A stretch of 64,000 nucleotides of DNA from Candidatus Reidiella endopervernicosa (GCF_013343005.1 NZ_CP054491.1:1842501-1906500); one strand, 5' to 3'; positions 25,978 to 36,627 are shown, numbered from the stretch's first letter. Translations and numbers: made by a program. Notes: generated by a model not told the origin, from the sequence alone.

Positions 25978-28560
25978 ATGGCTGAATTTGCCCGCGAAGT
26001 ACTCCCCGTTAATCTCGAAGATGAGATGAAACAGTCCTACCTCGATTACGCCATGAGCGTCATCATCGGTAGGGCGCTCCCCGATGTCCGGGATGGACTC
26101 AAACCGGTTCACCGTCGTGTGCTCTACGCGATGAGCGTACTGGGCAATGATTGGAACAAGTCCTACAAGAAATCGGCGCGTATCGTCGGTGACGTTATCG
26201 GTAAGTACCACCCGCACGGTGATACGGCGGTCTACGACACCATGGTCCGTATGGCCCAGCCCTTTTCGATGCGATACATGCTGGTCGATGGTCAGGGTAA
26301 CTTCGGTTCGGTTGATGGTGACTCCCCGGCTGCGATGCGATACACCGAGGTGCGCATGGCGCGCATCAGCCATGAGCTGATGGCCGACCTTGATAAAGAG
26401 ACTGTTGATTTTGTCGCCAACTACGATGAGTCGGAGCATGAGCCGACCGTCTTCCCGACCCGAGTTCCCAATCTGCTGGTTAACGGTTCGGCCGGTATTG
26501 CGGTCGGTATGGCGACCAATATTCCGCCGCACAACCTCAATGAGGTGATCAACGCCTGTCTCGCCCTGATCGACAATCCCGATATCGATATCAAGGGGCT
26601 GATGGAGCATTTGCCGGGTCCTGATTTCCCAACCGCTGCCTTTATTAATGGTGCAAAGGGAATCCACGAGGCCTATCACACCGGCCGTGGACGTATCCAT
26701 GTGCGTGCCCGGAGTGAGATTGAGACACTCGATAATGGTCGTCAGCGCATCGTTGTTCATGAACTCCCCTATCAGGTGAACAAGGCGCGACTGCTGGAGA
26801 AGATTGCCGAGCTGGTCAAAGAGAAGAAGCTAGAGGGTATCTCCGAGCTGCGTGATGAGTCCGATAAGGATGGCATGCGTATGGTGGTCGAGCTCAAACG
26901 CGGTGAGGTGGCCGAGGTGATTCTCAATAACCTCTACCAGCAGACCCAGATGCAAAATGTCTTTGGCATCAATATGGTGGCACTGATTGATGGTCAGCCA
27001 CGTCTGCTCAACCTGAAACAGATTCTCGAGGCGTTCATTCGCCACCGTCGTGAGGTGGTGACCCGCCGTACCATCTACGATCTGCGTAAGGCGCGTGAAC
27101 GCGCCCATATCCTCGAAGGTCTTGCCGTAGCGCTAGCCAATATCGACGAGATGATCGAGGTGATCAAGACATCACCCAGCCCCGCTGAGGCGAAAAAGGC
27201 GCTGATGGGTCGCAACTGGGAGCCGGGTCTGGTCTCCGAGCTGCTGGAGCGTGTCGAGGGTAACGCCTATCGACCCGATGATCTGGCGATTGAATTTGGA
27301 ATGGCCGAGGATGGTTACCGTCTCTCCGAGGCACAGACCCAGGCGATCCTCGATCTGCGTCTGCACCGTCTCACCGGGCTGGAGCAGGAGAAGATCATTG
27401 CCGAGTATCGTGAGCTGGTTGAGAAGATTGACGACCTGCTCGATATCCTCAGCAGCTCCGAGCGTCTGATGCAGGTGATCCGGGATGAGCTGCTGGAGAT
27501 TGTCGCCAAGTATGGCGATGAGCGTCGCACCGAGATTCTGACCAGCCACCTCGATCTGACCCTTGAGGATCTGATCAGCGAAGAGGATGTGGTGGTCACC
27601 CTCTCGCATGAGGGGTATGCCAAGGCGCAGCCACTCTCTGACTATCGTGCTCAGCGGCGTGGTGGCAGGGGTAAATCGGCTACGGCGATGAAGGAGGAGG
27701 ATTTCATCGACAAGCTGTTTGTCGCCTCCACCCACGACACGATTCTCTGCTTCTCCTCGCGCGGCAAGGTCTACTGGAAGAAGGTCTACGAGCTGCCACA
27801 GGCAGGACGTGCCTCACGCGGCAAGCCGATCGTTAATCTGCTTCCGCTGGAGGAGGGTGAGCGTATTAACGCGATCCTGCCGATCCGTGAGTATGAAGAG
27901 GGTAAGTTTATCTTCATGGCCACTGCTAGTGGCACTGTGAAGAAGACTCCACTGGTCGCCTTCTCTCGCCAACGTGCCAACGGCATCATTGCACTCGATC
28001 TGCGTGGTGATGATGAGCTGGTCGGTGTGGCGATCACCGATGGTTCACAGGATGTAATGCTCTGCAGCTCGTCGGGCAAGACGATTCGTTTCAGCGAAGA
28101 GCAGGTCCGCACCATGGGCCGTACCGCCTGTGGTGTACGCGGCATCAAACTGCAGCCAGGACAGCGAGTAATCTCGTTGATCATTGTAAATGAGAACGGC
28201 TACGTCTTGACCGCGACCGTTAACGGCTATGGTAAGCGCACCCTGTTCAACGAGTATCCCACCAAGGGACGTGGTGGACAGGGCGTGATCTCAATCCAGG
28301 CGAGCGAGCGTAACGGCGATGTGGTCGGCGCGGTTCAGGTCGAGGATGACGACGAGATGATGCTGATCTCCGATGGCGGCACCTTGGTACGTATCCGCGT
28401 CGCTGAGGTCTCAACCATGGGTCGAAATACCCAGGGTGTGCGTCTGATCAACCTCGGAGGTGAGGAGCGTCTGATCGGGATCGAACGTATTGCTGACATC
28501 GGTGATGATGAGGATGACGACACCGACGAAGAGAGTGAGAACGATGAAGCGGCAGAGTAG
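25978..28560 (+). CDS. gyrA: DNA gyrase subunit A
   Basis: An 860-residue type IIA topoisomerase subunit. The catalytic Tyr is in '[11 protein letters not shown]' near residue 122. The quinolone region reads '[18 protein letters not shown]', with Thr where E. coli has Ser83 and an unchanged Asp87. The C-terminal domain has the GyrA box ('[10 protein letters not shown]' near residue 560) and repeated beta-pinwheel blades, ending in an acidic tail. It works with GyrB (not in window) to supercoil DNA. Intact, normal length. Confidence 0.97.
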   Translation: MAEFAREVLPVNLEDEMKQSYLDYAMSVIIGRALPDVRDGLKPVHRRVLYAMSVLGNDWNKSYKKSARIVGDVIGKYHPHGDTAVYDTMVRMAQPFSMRYMLVDGQGNFGSVDGDSPAAMRYTEVRMARISHELMADLDKETVDFVANYDESEHEPTVFPTRVPNLLVNGSAGIAVGMATNIPPHNLNEVINACLALIDNPDIDIKGLMEHLPGPDFPTAAFINGAKGIHEAYHTGRGRIHVRARSEIETLDNGRQRIVVHELPYQVNKARLLEKIAELVKEKKLEGISELRDESDKDGMRMVVELKRGEVAEVILNNLYQQTQMQNVFGINMVALIDGQPRLLNLKQILEAFIRHRREVVTRRTIYDLRKARERAHILEGLAVALANIDEMIEVIKTSPSPAEAKKALMGRNWEPGLVSELLERVEGNAYRPDDLAIEFGMAEDGYRLSEAQTQAILDLRLHRLTGLEQEKIIAEYRELVEKIDDLLDILSSSERLMQVIRDELLEIVAKYGDERRTEILTSHLDLTLEDLISEEDVVVTLSHEGYAKAQPLSDYRAQRRGGRGKSATAMKEEDFIDKLFVASTHDTILCFSSRGKVYWKKVYELPQAGRASRGKPIVNLLPLEEGERINAILPIREYEEGKFIFMATASGTVKKTPLVAFSRQRANGIIALDLRGDDELVGVAITDGSQDVMLCSSSGKTIRFSEEQVRTMGRTACGVRGIKLQPGQRVISLIIVNENGYVLTATVNGYGKRTLFNEYPTKGRGGQGVISIQASERNGDVVGAVQVEDDDEMMLISDGGTLVRIRVAEVSTMGRNTQGVRLINLGGEERLIGIERIADIGDDEDDDTDEESENDEAAE

Positions 28561-28614
28561 CGCTGCAGTATCACCAACCAAACTAATTCAGAAACAGTAA
28601 CCCAGAGGTCTACC

Positions 28615-29703
28615 ATGTCACGTGTATTCAATTTCAGCGCCGGTCCGGCGATGGTTCCACAGGCAGTTATCGAACGTGCCCAGCAGGAGATGCTCGACTG
28701 GAACGGTAGTGGTATGTCTGTGATGGAGATGAGCCATCGCGGTAAAGAGTACATGTCGATCGCTGCTCAGGCCGAGGCCGATCTGCGTGAAGTGATGGCG
28801 ATCCCAGAGAACTACAAGGTGCTGTTCCTGCAGGGTGGCGCATCGAGCCAGTTTTCGATGATACCGATGAACCTGCTGCGTGGTGGCAACAAGGCCGACT
28901 ACATCCTGACCGGCTCCTGGGGCAAGAAGGCGATTGCTGAGGCGAAACGCTACTGTGAGGTGAATGTTGCAGCAGATGCCTCTGCCGAGAGCGGCAAGTT
29001 CACCTTCGCACCTGGTCAGTCTGCGCTGAACCTCTCTGCCGATGCCGCCTATGTGCACTACACACCCAACGAGACCATTGAGGGTGTTGAGTTTCCCTAT
29101 CTGCCAGAGGTAGGTGACAAGCCACTGATTGCCGATATGTCTTCAACCATCCTTTCGCGTCCGATGGATGTCTCCAAGTTCGGTATGATCTACGCCGGAG
29201 CGCAAAAGAATATCGGCCCGGCTGGTCTGACGGTTGTTATCGTGCGTGAGGATCTGATCGGTGAGGTGGTCGACGGCACACCGACCATGTTCAACTACGC
29301 GACCCACGCCAAGGCCGACTCGATGTACAACACCCCGCCGACCTACAGCTGGTACCTCGCCGGTCTGGTCTTCGACTGGCTCAAGCAGCAGGGCGGTCTG
29401 GCGAAGATGGCCGAGACCAACGAGCGCAAGGCGGGCAAGCTCTACGGTGCAATCGACGGCTCCGACTTCTACGCCAATCCAGTTGCGGTTGAGTGTCGCT
29501 CCTGGATGAACGTTCCCTTCACTTTGGCCGATGCTGAGCTCGACAGCATTTTCCTCGCCGAGGCGAAGGAGCAGGGTCTGGTCACCCTCAAGGGTCACCG
29601 TTCGGTCGGTGGCATGCGTGCCTCGATCTACAACGCGATGCCGGAAGAGGGTGTTGATGCGCTGGTCGCCTTCATGGCCGACTTCGAGAAGCGTAAGGGC
29701 TGA
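28615..29703 (+). CDS. serC: phosphoserine aminotransferase
   Basis: A 362-residue class V aminotransferase beginning 'MSRVFNFSAGPAMVP'. The PLP lysine is in 'IYAGAQKNIGPAGLTVV', and 'GGASSQFSMIPMNL' binds phosphate. It makes 3-phosphoserine and also acts in pyridoxal phosphate synthesis. It leads the run serC-serA-pheA-hisC-aroF-tyrA-aroA, a serine/aromatic cluster well known in gammaproteobacteria; gyrA lies 54 bases upstream. Confidence 0.96.
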   Translation: MSRVFNFSAGPAMVPQAVIERAQQEMLDWNGSGMSVMEMSHRGKEYMSIAAQAEADLREVMAIPENYKVLFLQGGASSQFSMIPMNLLRGGNKADYILTGSWGKKAIAEAKRYCEVNVAADASAESGKFTFAPGQSALNLSADAAYVHYTPNETIEGVEFPYLPEVGDKPLIADMSSTILSRPMDVSKFGMIYAGAQKNIGPAGLTVVIVREDLIGEVVDGTPTMFNYATHAKADSMYNTPPTYSWYLAGLVFDWLKQQGGLAKMAETNERKAGKLYGAIDGSDFYANPVAVECRSWMNVPFTLADAELDSIFLAEAKEQGLVTLKGHRSVGGMRASIYNAMPEEGVDALVAFMADFEKRKG

Positions 29704-29727
29704 GCAACTGCTCGAGTCTTATAGATA

Positions 29728-29799
29728 ATGGTTCTGATCGAACTCGCCATCCTGGCCGTGCTTGTGCTGCTGGTGGTGGTGGCGATCAATAAACGCTGA
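29728..29799 (+). CDS. possible 23-residue membrane peptide
   Basis: The ATG at 29728 opens a 23-codon frame 'MVLIELAILAVLVLLVVVA' plus 'INKR', ending TGA at 29799. It is a perfect single membrane helix with a basic tail, placed between serC and serA in the same direction. The ribosome binding site is weak. Small membrane proteins of this kind exist, but this frame is below the length at which chance can be excluded. Confidence 0.35.
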   Translation: MVLIELAILAVLVLLVVVAINKR

Positions 29800-29829
29800 T
29801 TTGAAAACAGATAACTACGGGGTTTTAAG

Positions 29830-30999
29830 ATGCATAAGATTTTGACGCTGAACAACATCTCTGCTGCTGGACTGGATCGTCTGCCGCGCGACGGTTATGA
29901 GGTCGCTTCCGAGTTCCAGCACCCCGATGCGATTCTGCTGCGCTCTTTCAAGATGCACGATATGGAGATTCCCGAGACACTCAAGGCGGTCGGCCGTGCC
30001 GGTGCAGGCGTCAACAACATCCCGCTCGACAAGATGAGCGAGAAGGGTGTCTGCGTCTTCAACGCCCCGGGTGCTAACTCCAATGCGGTTAAAGAGCTGG
30101 TCATCGCCGGTATGCTGCTGGCGTGTCGCAACATCGGCCAGGCGTGGGACTTTGCCAAGAACCTTGAGGGTAACGATGGCGAGATCGGCAAGGCGACCGA
30201 GGCGGGTAAAAAGAACTACGGTGGTTTTGAACTGCCGGGCCGCACACTAGGTGTGGTCGGCCTTGGTGCGATCGGAGTGCGTATCGCCAATGCTGCCGTT
30301 TCGCTCGGCATGAACGTCATCGGCTTCGATCCGGGCATTACCGTCAAGGGTGCCTGGCAGCTCGACGCGGCGGTCAAGCAGGCGGGCAGTGTTGATGAAC
30401 TGCTCAACAACTCCGACTTCATTACCTTCCACGTGCCGCTGATCGATGCCACCAAGGATCTGATCAATGAGGAGCGTTTGAAGTCGATGAAGGATAACGT
30501 GGTGGTGCTGAACTTTGCTCGTGGTGGCATCGTCGATGATGAGGCGATGGTCAAGGCGCTTGATGATGGTAAGGCCTATGCCTATGTCTGCGACTTCCCC
30601 ACCAATCTGCTGAAGAACCACCCGCGTGTCATTACCCTGCCGCATCTCGGCGCCTCGACACGTGAAGCGGAGGAGAACTGTGCCATCATGGTGGCCGATC
30701 AGGTGAAGAACTATCTGGAAAACGGCAACGTGGAGAATTCGGTTAACTTTCCCGAGGTCTCGATGCCGCGTACCGAAGGTGGTTTCCGCCTGGCGGTGGT
30801 CAACTCCAACGTACCCAACATGCTGGGTCAGATATCCTCCGATCTAGCTAACGCCGGTCTCAATATCATCGACATGCTCAACAAGTCGCGCGACGATATC
30901 GCCTATACCCTGGTCGATGTCGATAAAGAGGTGCCCGAGTCGGTCATCAACGAACTCGCCGCAATTGAGGGCGTGCTTGCGGTTCGAGCAATCGGTTAA
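29830..30999 (+). CDS. serA: D-3-phosphoglycerate dehydrogenase
   Basis: A 389-residue dehydrogenase with the Rossmann motif 'GVVGLGAIGVRIANAA', catalytic 'ARGGIVDDEA', 'PHLGASTREAEEN' (active-site His) and a C-terminal ACT domain ('GQISSDLANAGLNIIDMLN'), which normally binds serine for feedback control. It makes 3-phosphohydroxypyruvate in serine synthesis. Followed 10 bases later by pheA. Confidence 0.94.
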   Translation: MHKILTLNNISAAGLDRLPRDGYEVASEFQHPDAILLRSFKMHDMEIPETLKAVGRAGAGVNNIPLDKMSEKGVCVFNAPGANSNAVKELVIAGMLLACRNIGQAWDFAKNLEGNDGEIGKATEAGKKNYGGFELPGRTLGVVGLGAIGVRIANAAVSLGMNVIGFDPGITVKGAWQLDAAVKQAGSVDELLNNSDFITFHVPLIDATKDLINEERLKSMKDNVVVLNFARGGIVDDEAMVKALDDGKAYAYVCDFPTNLLKNHPRVITLPHLGASTREAEENCAIMVADQVKNYLENGNVENSVNFPEVSMPRTEGGFRLAVVNSNVPNMLGQISSDLANAGLNIIDMLNKSRDDIAYTLVDVDKEVPESVINELAAIEGVLAVRAIG

Positions 31000-31009
31000 C
31001 GAGAGAGTA

Positions 31010-32095
31010 ATGAGCAGCGAAGAGAAACTGCAGGCGATACGAACGCGTATTGATGCGCTGGATGAAGAGCTCCAGGCGCTGATCAATGAGCGTGCCTCGC
31101 TGGCCCAGGAAGTTGCCAGAGTTAAACTGGCCGATGGTGAAGAGGCACTCTTCTATCGTCCCGAGCGTGAGGCGCAGGTGTTGCGTCGGGTGAAGGAGCG
31201 TAACCAGGGGCCGTTACCGGCAGAGGAGGTGGCGCGTCTGTTTCGTGAGGTGATGTCGGCCTGTCTGGCGCTCGAGCAGCCGATGCAGATCGCCTTCCTC
31301 GGACCCGAGGGGACCTTCTCTCAGGAGGCAGTACTCAAACACTTTGGTCACTCGGCACTTACACTACCAATGGCAGCGATCGACGAGGTGTTTCGTGAGG
31401 TCGAGGCGGGCAGTGCCAATTACGGTGTGGTACCGGTTGAGAACTCCACCGAGGGCGCGATCAACCACACCCTCGATCTGCTGCTGAAGACCCCACTAAA
31501 GATTTGCGGTGAGGTGGAGCTGCGTATCCATGATCATCTGATGACCCAGGTCGATTCTTTGGCCGAGATCAAGTGTGTCTATTCCCATGCACAGTCGCTG
31601 GCGCAGTGTCGCGAGTGGCTCGATGCTCATCTTGCGGGTGTTGAGCGTGTCAGTGTGAGTAGTAATGCAGAGGCGGCACGTCTGGCTCGCGATGAGGCCG
31701 GGGCTGCAGCGATTGCAGGATACTCTGCTGCTGAGCTTTACGATCTTAAAATCCTTGAGTCGAATATCGAGGATGATCCTAACAACACTACCCGTTTCTT
31801 CATCCTCGGTCGTGACGATGTGCCGGCGAGCGGAAAGGATAAAACGGCGTTGCTGGTCTCTACCAAGAATAAGCCGGGTGCGCTGTCGCAGTTGCTCGAA
31901 CCACTTGCACGCCACGGTATCTCGATGACACGTATCGAATCGCGTCCCTCACGTAAGGGGGTGTGGGAGTACGTCTTCTTTGTCGAGATCGAAGGCCATC
32001 AGGATGAAGAGCAGGTCGCCTCAGCGCTTGGCGCGCTGGAGCGGGAGGCGGCGATGTATAAAATCCTCGGTTCATTCCCCAGGGCGGTACTTTAG
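31010..32095 (+). CDS. pheA: chorismate mutase / prephenate dehydratase
   Basis: A 361-residue bifunctional P-protein. Residues 1-90 are an AroQ-type chorismate mutase ('IRTRIDALDEELQALINERA'). Residues 95-270 are prephenate dehydratase ('FLGPEGTFSQEA', 'GVVPVENSTEGAINHTLD', 'DDPNNTTRFFILG'). The rest is an ACT domain with the phenylalanine-binding 'GALSQLLEPLARHGISMTRIESRP' region. ATG at 31010 is preceded by GAGAGAG. It converts chorismate to phenylpyruvate. Confidence 0.95.
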   Translation: MSSEEKLQAIRTRIDALDEELQALINERASLAQEVARVKLADGEEALFYRPEREAQVLRRVKERNQGPLPAEEVARLFREVMSACLALEQPMQIAFLGPEGTFSQEAVLKHFGHSALTLPMAAIDEVFREVEAGSANYGVVPVENSTEGAINHTLDLLLKTPLKICGEVELRIHDHLMTQVDSLAEIKCVYSHAQSLAQCREWLDAHLAGVERVSVSSNAEAARLARDEAGAAAIAGYSAAELYDLKILESNIEDDPNNTTRFFILGRDDVPASGKDKTALLVSTKNKPGALSQLLEPLARHGISMTRIESRPSRKGVWEYVFFVEIEGHQDEEQVASALGALEREAAMYKILGSFPRAVL

Positions 32096-32104
32096 GTAAC
32101 ACCC

Positions 32105-33223
32105 ATGACCGACTTCACCCAGTTTGCGACACCCGGTGTGCAGGGGCTCCGCCCCTATCAGCCGGGTAAGCCGATCGAAGAGCTTGAGCGTGAGCTCGGC
32201 ATCGAAAACATCATCAAACTCGCCTCCAACGAGAATCCACTCGGCCCATCGCCATTGGCGCTGGAGGCGATGCGTTCAGCTGCAGAGGGTGTATGGCTCT
32301 ATCCTGACGGTAACGGTTTTGAGTTGAAACAGAAGCTCTCGCAGAAACATGGCGTTGAGATGGCACAGATCACACTCGGTAACGGCTCCAGTGATCCTCT
32401 GGAGTTCGTGGTGCGGGTGCTAGTGCAGCCGGGCGATGAGGTGCTCTATTCGCAGCACGCCTTTGCCATGTATCCGATCGTAACTCGCGCTGCAGGCGGT
32501 GTCGGAATCGAAGCACCCGCCAAAAACTGGGGCTATGATCTCGACGCGCTGGCTGCACGTATTACGGACAGGACTCGGGTGATCTTCATTGCCAACCCCA
32601 ATAATCCGACCGGAACCTGGCTTGATGGCGTTGAACTGGAGGCGTTTATCAAATCGGTGCCAGAGCGCATTGTGGTGGTGATCGATGAGGCCTACTACGA
32701 CTATGCCTGCGATCCGGCAACTGGGGCTGAGGGTTACCCTGATGCAGTCAGTTGGTTGGCGAAATACCCTAACTTGATGGTGAGCCGCACCTTTTCAAAG
32801 TCCTACGCACTGGCGGGGCTGCGGGTCGGTTATGCGCTCTCATCTCCTGAGCTGGCTGATCTGATGAATCGGGTGCGTCCACCTTTCAATGTAAACAATC
32901 TTGCGCTGGTTGCCGCCTCCGCTGCGCTTGATGATAAGGCTCATCTACAGCGCTCCGTGGCGATGAATGCCGAAGGTCTGAAGCAACTGCGTGGTGAGTT
33001 TGAGGCGATGGGGCTCGACTACATCCCTTCGGTCGGAAACTTCATCAGTGTTGATGTCGGTCAACCGGGGATGAAGGTTTACGAGGAATTATTGCGAGAA
33101 GGTGTTATTGTGCGCCCGGTGGCCAACTATGGTATGCCCAACCACCTGCGGGTAACGGTCGGTAGAGCGGAGGAGAACACACGCTTTATCGAGGGGTTGA
33201 AACGTACCCTGGCGAGTACCTGA
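32105..33223 (+). CDS. hisC: histidinol-phosphate / aromatic aminotransferase
   Basis: A 372-residue class I/II PLP aminotransferase. 'KLASNENPLGPSPLALEA' at the N-terminus and 'RTFSKSYALAGLRVGYALS' (PLP Lys) match HisC. In this aromatic cluster it probably transaminates phenylpyruvate and hydroxyphenylpyruvate as well as imidazole-acetol phosphate. Starts nine bases after pheA. Confidence 0.9.
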   Translation: MTDFTQFATPGVQGLRPYQPGKPIEELERELGIENIIKLASNENPLGPSPLALEAMRSAAEGVWLYPDGNGFELKQKLSQKHGVEMAQITLGNGSSDPLEFVVRVLVQPGDEVLYSQHAFAMYPIVTRAAGGVGIEAPAKNWGYDLDALAARITDRTRVIFIANPNNPTGTWLDGVELEAFIKSVPERIVVVIDEAYYDYACDPATGAEGYPDAVSWLAKYPNLMVSRTFSKSYALAGLRVGYALSSPELADLMNRVRPPFNVNNLALVAASAALDDKAHLQRSVAMNAEGLKQLRGEFEAMGLDYIPSVGNFISVDVGQPGMKVYEELLREGVIVRPVANYGMPNHLRVTVGRAEENTRFIEGLKRTLAST

Positions 33224-33297
33224 CGGTCTTTTTTTATATGGTTGCCGAACACGCTTCGGCAGTTGGAATGCGATTTTAGCTATTTGAGAGTCTAGCG

Positions 33298-34314
33298 ATG
33301 ATTATCATCATGAATTCAGAGGTCACCGACGAGCAGATCGGCGGTGTGGTGAATAAGCTGAAAGATTTCGGTCTCGACAGCAATGTCTCGCGCGGAGTTG
33401 AGCGTACCGTGATCGGTGCCATCGGCGATGAGACCAAGGTCGATAAGGAGCTGATGCAGTCACTGCCCGGGGTCGAGAATGTGATCCGAGTGATGAAGCC
33501 CTACAAGATTGTGGCGCGCTCCTATCACAAGCAGGATACCGTGATCGATATCAACGGCATCAAGCTGGGTGGCAAAGAGATCCAGGTGATTGCCGGACCC
33601 TGTTCGGTTGAGACCCAGGATCAGATGGATGCGGCGGCGCAGGGTGTTGTTGATGCCGGCTGTCGCATGATGCGTGGTGGTGCCTTTAAACCGCGCACCT
33701 CACCCTACTCGTTCCAGGGTGCCGGTGTGGAAGGTTTAGAGATGTTCCATAATGCCGCCAGCAAACACAAACTGCCGGTTGTGACCGAATTGATGGATGT
33801 ACGTTCACTCGATGCCTTTGTTGAGCACGAGGTCGATGTGATCCAGATAGGGACTCGTAACATGCAGAACTTCGATCTGCTCAAAGAGGTGGGTCGTATC
33901 CATAAACCGGTCATTCTCAAGCGTGGTATGTCAGCTACTATCAGCGAGTGGCTGATGGCGGCGGAGTACATCGCGGCGGGTGGTAACCACAACATCATCT
34001 TCTGTGAGCGCGGTGTGCGTAGCTTTGAAACCTACTATCGCAATGTGCTTGATGTCACCGCCATTCCGGTACTGAAAAAAGAGACTCACCTTCCAGTCAT
34101 CGTTGACCCGAGTCATGCGGGAGGCAAGGCGTGGATGGTGCCGGCCCTGTCACGTGCAGCGGTTGCGGCGGGTGCCGATGGTCTGCTGGTCGAGATGCAC
34201 CCAACTCCCTGTGAGGCGTGGTGCGATGCCGATCAGGCGTTGACCCCTGAGGAGCTGAAATCGCTGATGGGTGAGCTCAAGGGTATCGCTCAGGTGATTG
34301 GTCGCGATATCTGA
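33298..34314 (+). CDS. aroF: 3-deoxy-7-phosphoheptulonate synthase (class I beta)
   Basis: A 338-residue DAHP synthase. An N-terminal ferredoxin-like regulatory domain ('MIIIMNSEVTDEQIGGVVNK') precedes the barrel: 'IAGPCSVET', 'MRGGAFKPRTSPYSFQG', 'QIGTRNMQNFDLLK', 'PVIVDPSHAGGK'. This is the KDO8P-synthase-like class. It performs the first step of the shikimate pathway. It is the second-last block before tyrA, whose GTG start follows after 13 bases. Confidence 0.92.
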   Translation: MIIIMNSEVTDEQIGGVVNKLKDFGLDSNVSRGVERTVIGAIGDETKVDKELMQSLPGVENVIRVMKPYKIVARSYHKQDTVIDINGIKLGGKEIQVIAGPCSVETQDQMDAAAQGVVDAGCRMMRGGAFKPRTSPYSFQGAGVEGLEMFHNAASKHKLPVVTELMDVRSLDAFVEHEVDVIQIGTRNMQNFDLLKEVGRIHKPVILKRGMSATISEWLMAAEYIAAGGNHNIIFCERGVRSFETYYRNVLDVTAIPVLKKETHLPVIVDPSHAGGKAWMVPALSRAAVAAGADGLLVEMHPTPCEAWCDADQALTPEELKSLMGELKGIAQVIGRDI

Positions 34315-34327
34315 CCCAGGCGCTGAT

Positions 34328-35185
34328 GTGATCGGTAAGCTTGCCATTGTAGGTGTTGGTCTGATCGGTGGTTCACTGGCGCGCGCTGCTAAGCGCGCGG
34401 GTATCGTCTCTGAGGTGGTAGGCATCGGTCGTGATGATGCCTCGCTACAGCGTGGTGTCGAGCTGGGTGTGATCGATCGCTTTACCACCGATATCGGCAG
34501 CGGCGTTGCCGATGCCGATATGGTGGTTATCGCGGTGCCACTGGCTACCATTTCCAAACTTCTTCCCCAGCTCAAGGCCTCAATGCCAGCCGATGCCGTT
34601 CTGACCGATGTCGGCAGTGCCAAGGCGAGTGTGGTTGAGGATGTACGGACCGTGTTTGGCCAGATTCCCGCCAACTTTGTACCGGGTCACCCAATTGCCG
34701 GAACTGAGAAGAGCGGGGTAGAGGCCTCCTTTGCCGAGCTGTTCGACAATCGTCGTGTCATCCTTACACCGCTCCCCGAGAGTGCCCCCGAGGCGATTGC
34801 CAAGGTTCGCTTGCTTTGGGAGCAGGCGGGTGCCGAAGTGATCGAGATGGGGGTTGAGCACCACGACGAGGTGTTGGCTGCAACCAGTCATCTGCCGCAT
34901 GTGCTCGCCTATGCGCTGGTTGATGCGCTGGCCAGAGGGGAGCAGGGCGAGGAGATCTTCCGCTACGCAGCAGGCGGTTTTCGCGATTTCTCCCGCATTG
35001 CCTCGAGTCATCCGGTGATGTGGCGCGATATCTGTCTCGCCAATCGTGGTGCAATCCTGAAGATGCTCAAACACTTCACCGATGATCTAAATGAGATCGC
35101 CGATTCGATTGAAAAGGGTGATGGAGATCATCTTTTGGAGCTATTCTCTCGCGCCAAGGCGGCACGCGATCGCTATTGCGGGTAG
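34328..35185 (+). CDS. tyrA: prephenate dehydrogenase
   Basis: A 285-residue dehydrogenase with the NAD motif 'KLAIVGVGLIGGSLARAAKRAG' (a GTG at 34328 places it at the N-terminus), 'DVGSAKASVVEDV', 'GHPIAGTEKSGVEAS', and 'HHDEVLAATSHLPHVLAYAL'. It oxidises prephenate (or arogenate) toward tyrosine. It has no fused chorismate mutase or ACT domain. It sits between aroF and aroA. Confidence 0.92.
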   Translation: MIGKLAIVGVGLIGGSLARAAKRAGIVSEVVGIGRDDASLQRGVELGVIDRFTTDIGSGVADADMVVIAVPLATISKLLPQLKASMPADAVLTDVGSAKASVVEDVRTVFGQIPANFVPGHPIAGTEKSGVEASFAELFDNRRVILTPLPESAPEAIAKVRLLWEQAGAEVIEMGVEHHDEVLAATSHLPHVLAYALVDALARGEQGEEIFRYAAGGFRDFSRIASSHPVMWRDICLANRGAILKMLKHFTDDLNEIADSIEKGDGDHLLELFSRAKAARDRYCG

Positions 35186-35247
35186 AATGGCGCCCGAAAT
35201 TTCGAACAAACACACATAAAGAATCAATACATCCGGTACGCTCCTTC

Positions 35248-36561
35248 ATGAATAGTAAAAGTGTCACATTTGGTGTCCAGCCAGGCGGTTGTCTGAAAGG
35301 ACGGCTGCGTGTTGCAGGCGATAAATCGATCTCCCATCGCTCGATCATGATGGGTTCACTGGCTGATGGTACTACCCATGTCACCGGTTTCCTCGAGGGT
35401 GAGGATAGCCTTGCCACGCTGCAGGCGTTTCGTGATCTCGGTGTTGAGATTGAGCGCGGTGGTGAAGGTGAGGTGACAATCCAAGGGGTTGGCGTTGATG
35501 GTCTCAAGTCGCCCGCAGACGATCTCGATCTGGGTAACTCGGGTACTTCAATGCGACTGCTTTCTGGGCTCTTCTCCGGACAGCTCTTCGACTGCACCCT
35601 GATCGGTGATGAGTCGCTCTCCGGGCGACCGATGAAGCGCGTTACGGTGCCGTTAGCGAGCATGGGGGCCAGAATCGATGCCACCGAGGCTGGAACTGCT
35701 CCGCTAAAGATTCACGGTAACCAGAAGTTAGCTGGCATCGATTATGAGATGCCGGTAGCCAGTGCACAGGTGAAATCATCACTACTGCTCGCCGGACTCT
35801 ATGCCGAGGGCAAGACTTGTGTGACCGAGCCAGCACCAACACGCGACCATACCGAGCGTATGTTGACTGCCTTTGGCTATCCTGTCGCGCGCAATGGCAA
35901 CAAGATCTGTCTTGAGGGTGGAGGGCGCCTCACGGCGACCGATATCGAGGTGCCCGCCGATATCTCCTCGGCGACCTTCTTCATGGTGGGTGCGGCCATT
36001 GCCGAGGGCTCCGATGTGCTGCTGGAGCATGTTGGTATCAATCCGACCCGCATTGGTGTGATCAACATCATGAAGCTGATGGGCGCCGATCTGGAGGTGC
36101 TCAACGAGCGTGAGGTGGGTGGAGAGCCAGTGGCTGATATCCGTGTCCGTGCCAGTCAACTGAAGGGAATTCGTATCCCAGAGGATCAGGTGCCACTGGC
36201 GATCGATGAGTTTCCAGCGCTGTTCGTCGCTGCCGCCTGTGCTGAGGGCGAGACGGTGCTGACCGGGGCTGAAGAGCTACGCGTTAAGGAGAGTGACCGT
36301 ATTCAGGTCATGGCTGATGGCCTGGTCGAGCTGGGTGTTGATGCCAAAGCGACACCTGACGGTATTGTGATTCAAGGTGGCAAGATCGGTAGTGGGCGTG
36401 TGGTGAGTCACGGTGATCACCGTATTGCGATGTCCTTTGCGATGGCGGCACTTCGCGCCGAAGGCCCGATCGAGATCGAGGATTGTGCCAACGTAAACAC
36501 CTCCTTCCCCGGTTTTGTTGAGTTGGCTGCCGGTGCGGGATTGGGAATTAAAACAATTTAA
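35248..36561 (+). CDS. aroA: EPSP synthase
   Basis: A 437-residue 5-enolpyruvylshikimate-3-phosphate synthase. 'LRVAGDKSISHRSIMMGSLA' (phosphoenolpyruvate Lys and shikimate site), 'LGNSGTSMRLLSG', 'SAQVKSSLLLAGLYA', and 'DEFPALFVAAACAEG' (catalytic Asp) identify it. 'LGNSGTSMRL' and 'SAQVKS' are of the class II (Agrobacterium/Bacillus-like) pattern rather than E. coli type. The ATG at 35248 gives the family length. Confidence 0.95.
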   Translation: MNSKSVTFGVQPGGCLKGRLRVAGDKSISHRSIMMGSLADGTTHVTGFLEGEDSLATLQAFRDLGVEIERGGEGEVTIQGVGVDGLKSPADDLDLGNSGTSMRLLSGLFSGQLFDCTLIGDESLSGRPMKRVTVPLASMGARIDATEAGTAPLKIHGNQKLAGIDYEMPVASAQVKSSLLLAGLYAEGKTCVTEPAPTRDHTERMLTAFGYPVARNGNKICLEGGGRLTATDIEVPADISSATFFMVGAAIAEGSDVLLEHVGINPTRIGVINIMKLMGADLEVLNEREVGGEPVADIRVRASQLKGIRIPEDQVPLAIDEFPALFVAAACAEGETVLTGAEELRVKESDRIQVMADGLVELGVDAKATPDGIVIQGGKIGSGRVVSHGDHRIAMSFAMAALRAEGPIEIEDCANVNTSFPGFVELAAGAGLGIKTI

Positions 36562-36627
36562 CGTCAGGAAGACGTAGAGTGCCGCGTGGGTTATGCGGTC
36601 TATTCAATAAAGTGAGAGTTAACTGAG

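Noticed and set aside
26200-26240. Quinolone-resistance mutation in gyrA (Thr at position 83)
   Set aside because: Thr at this site is the normal residue in several gammaproteobacteria, so it does not by itself show acquired resistance.
25846-26760. Large minus-strand frame over gyrA
   Set aside because: It is the shadow of gyrA, whose product is complete and has all motifs.
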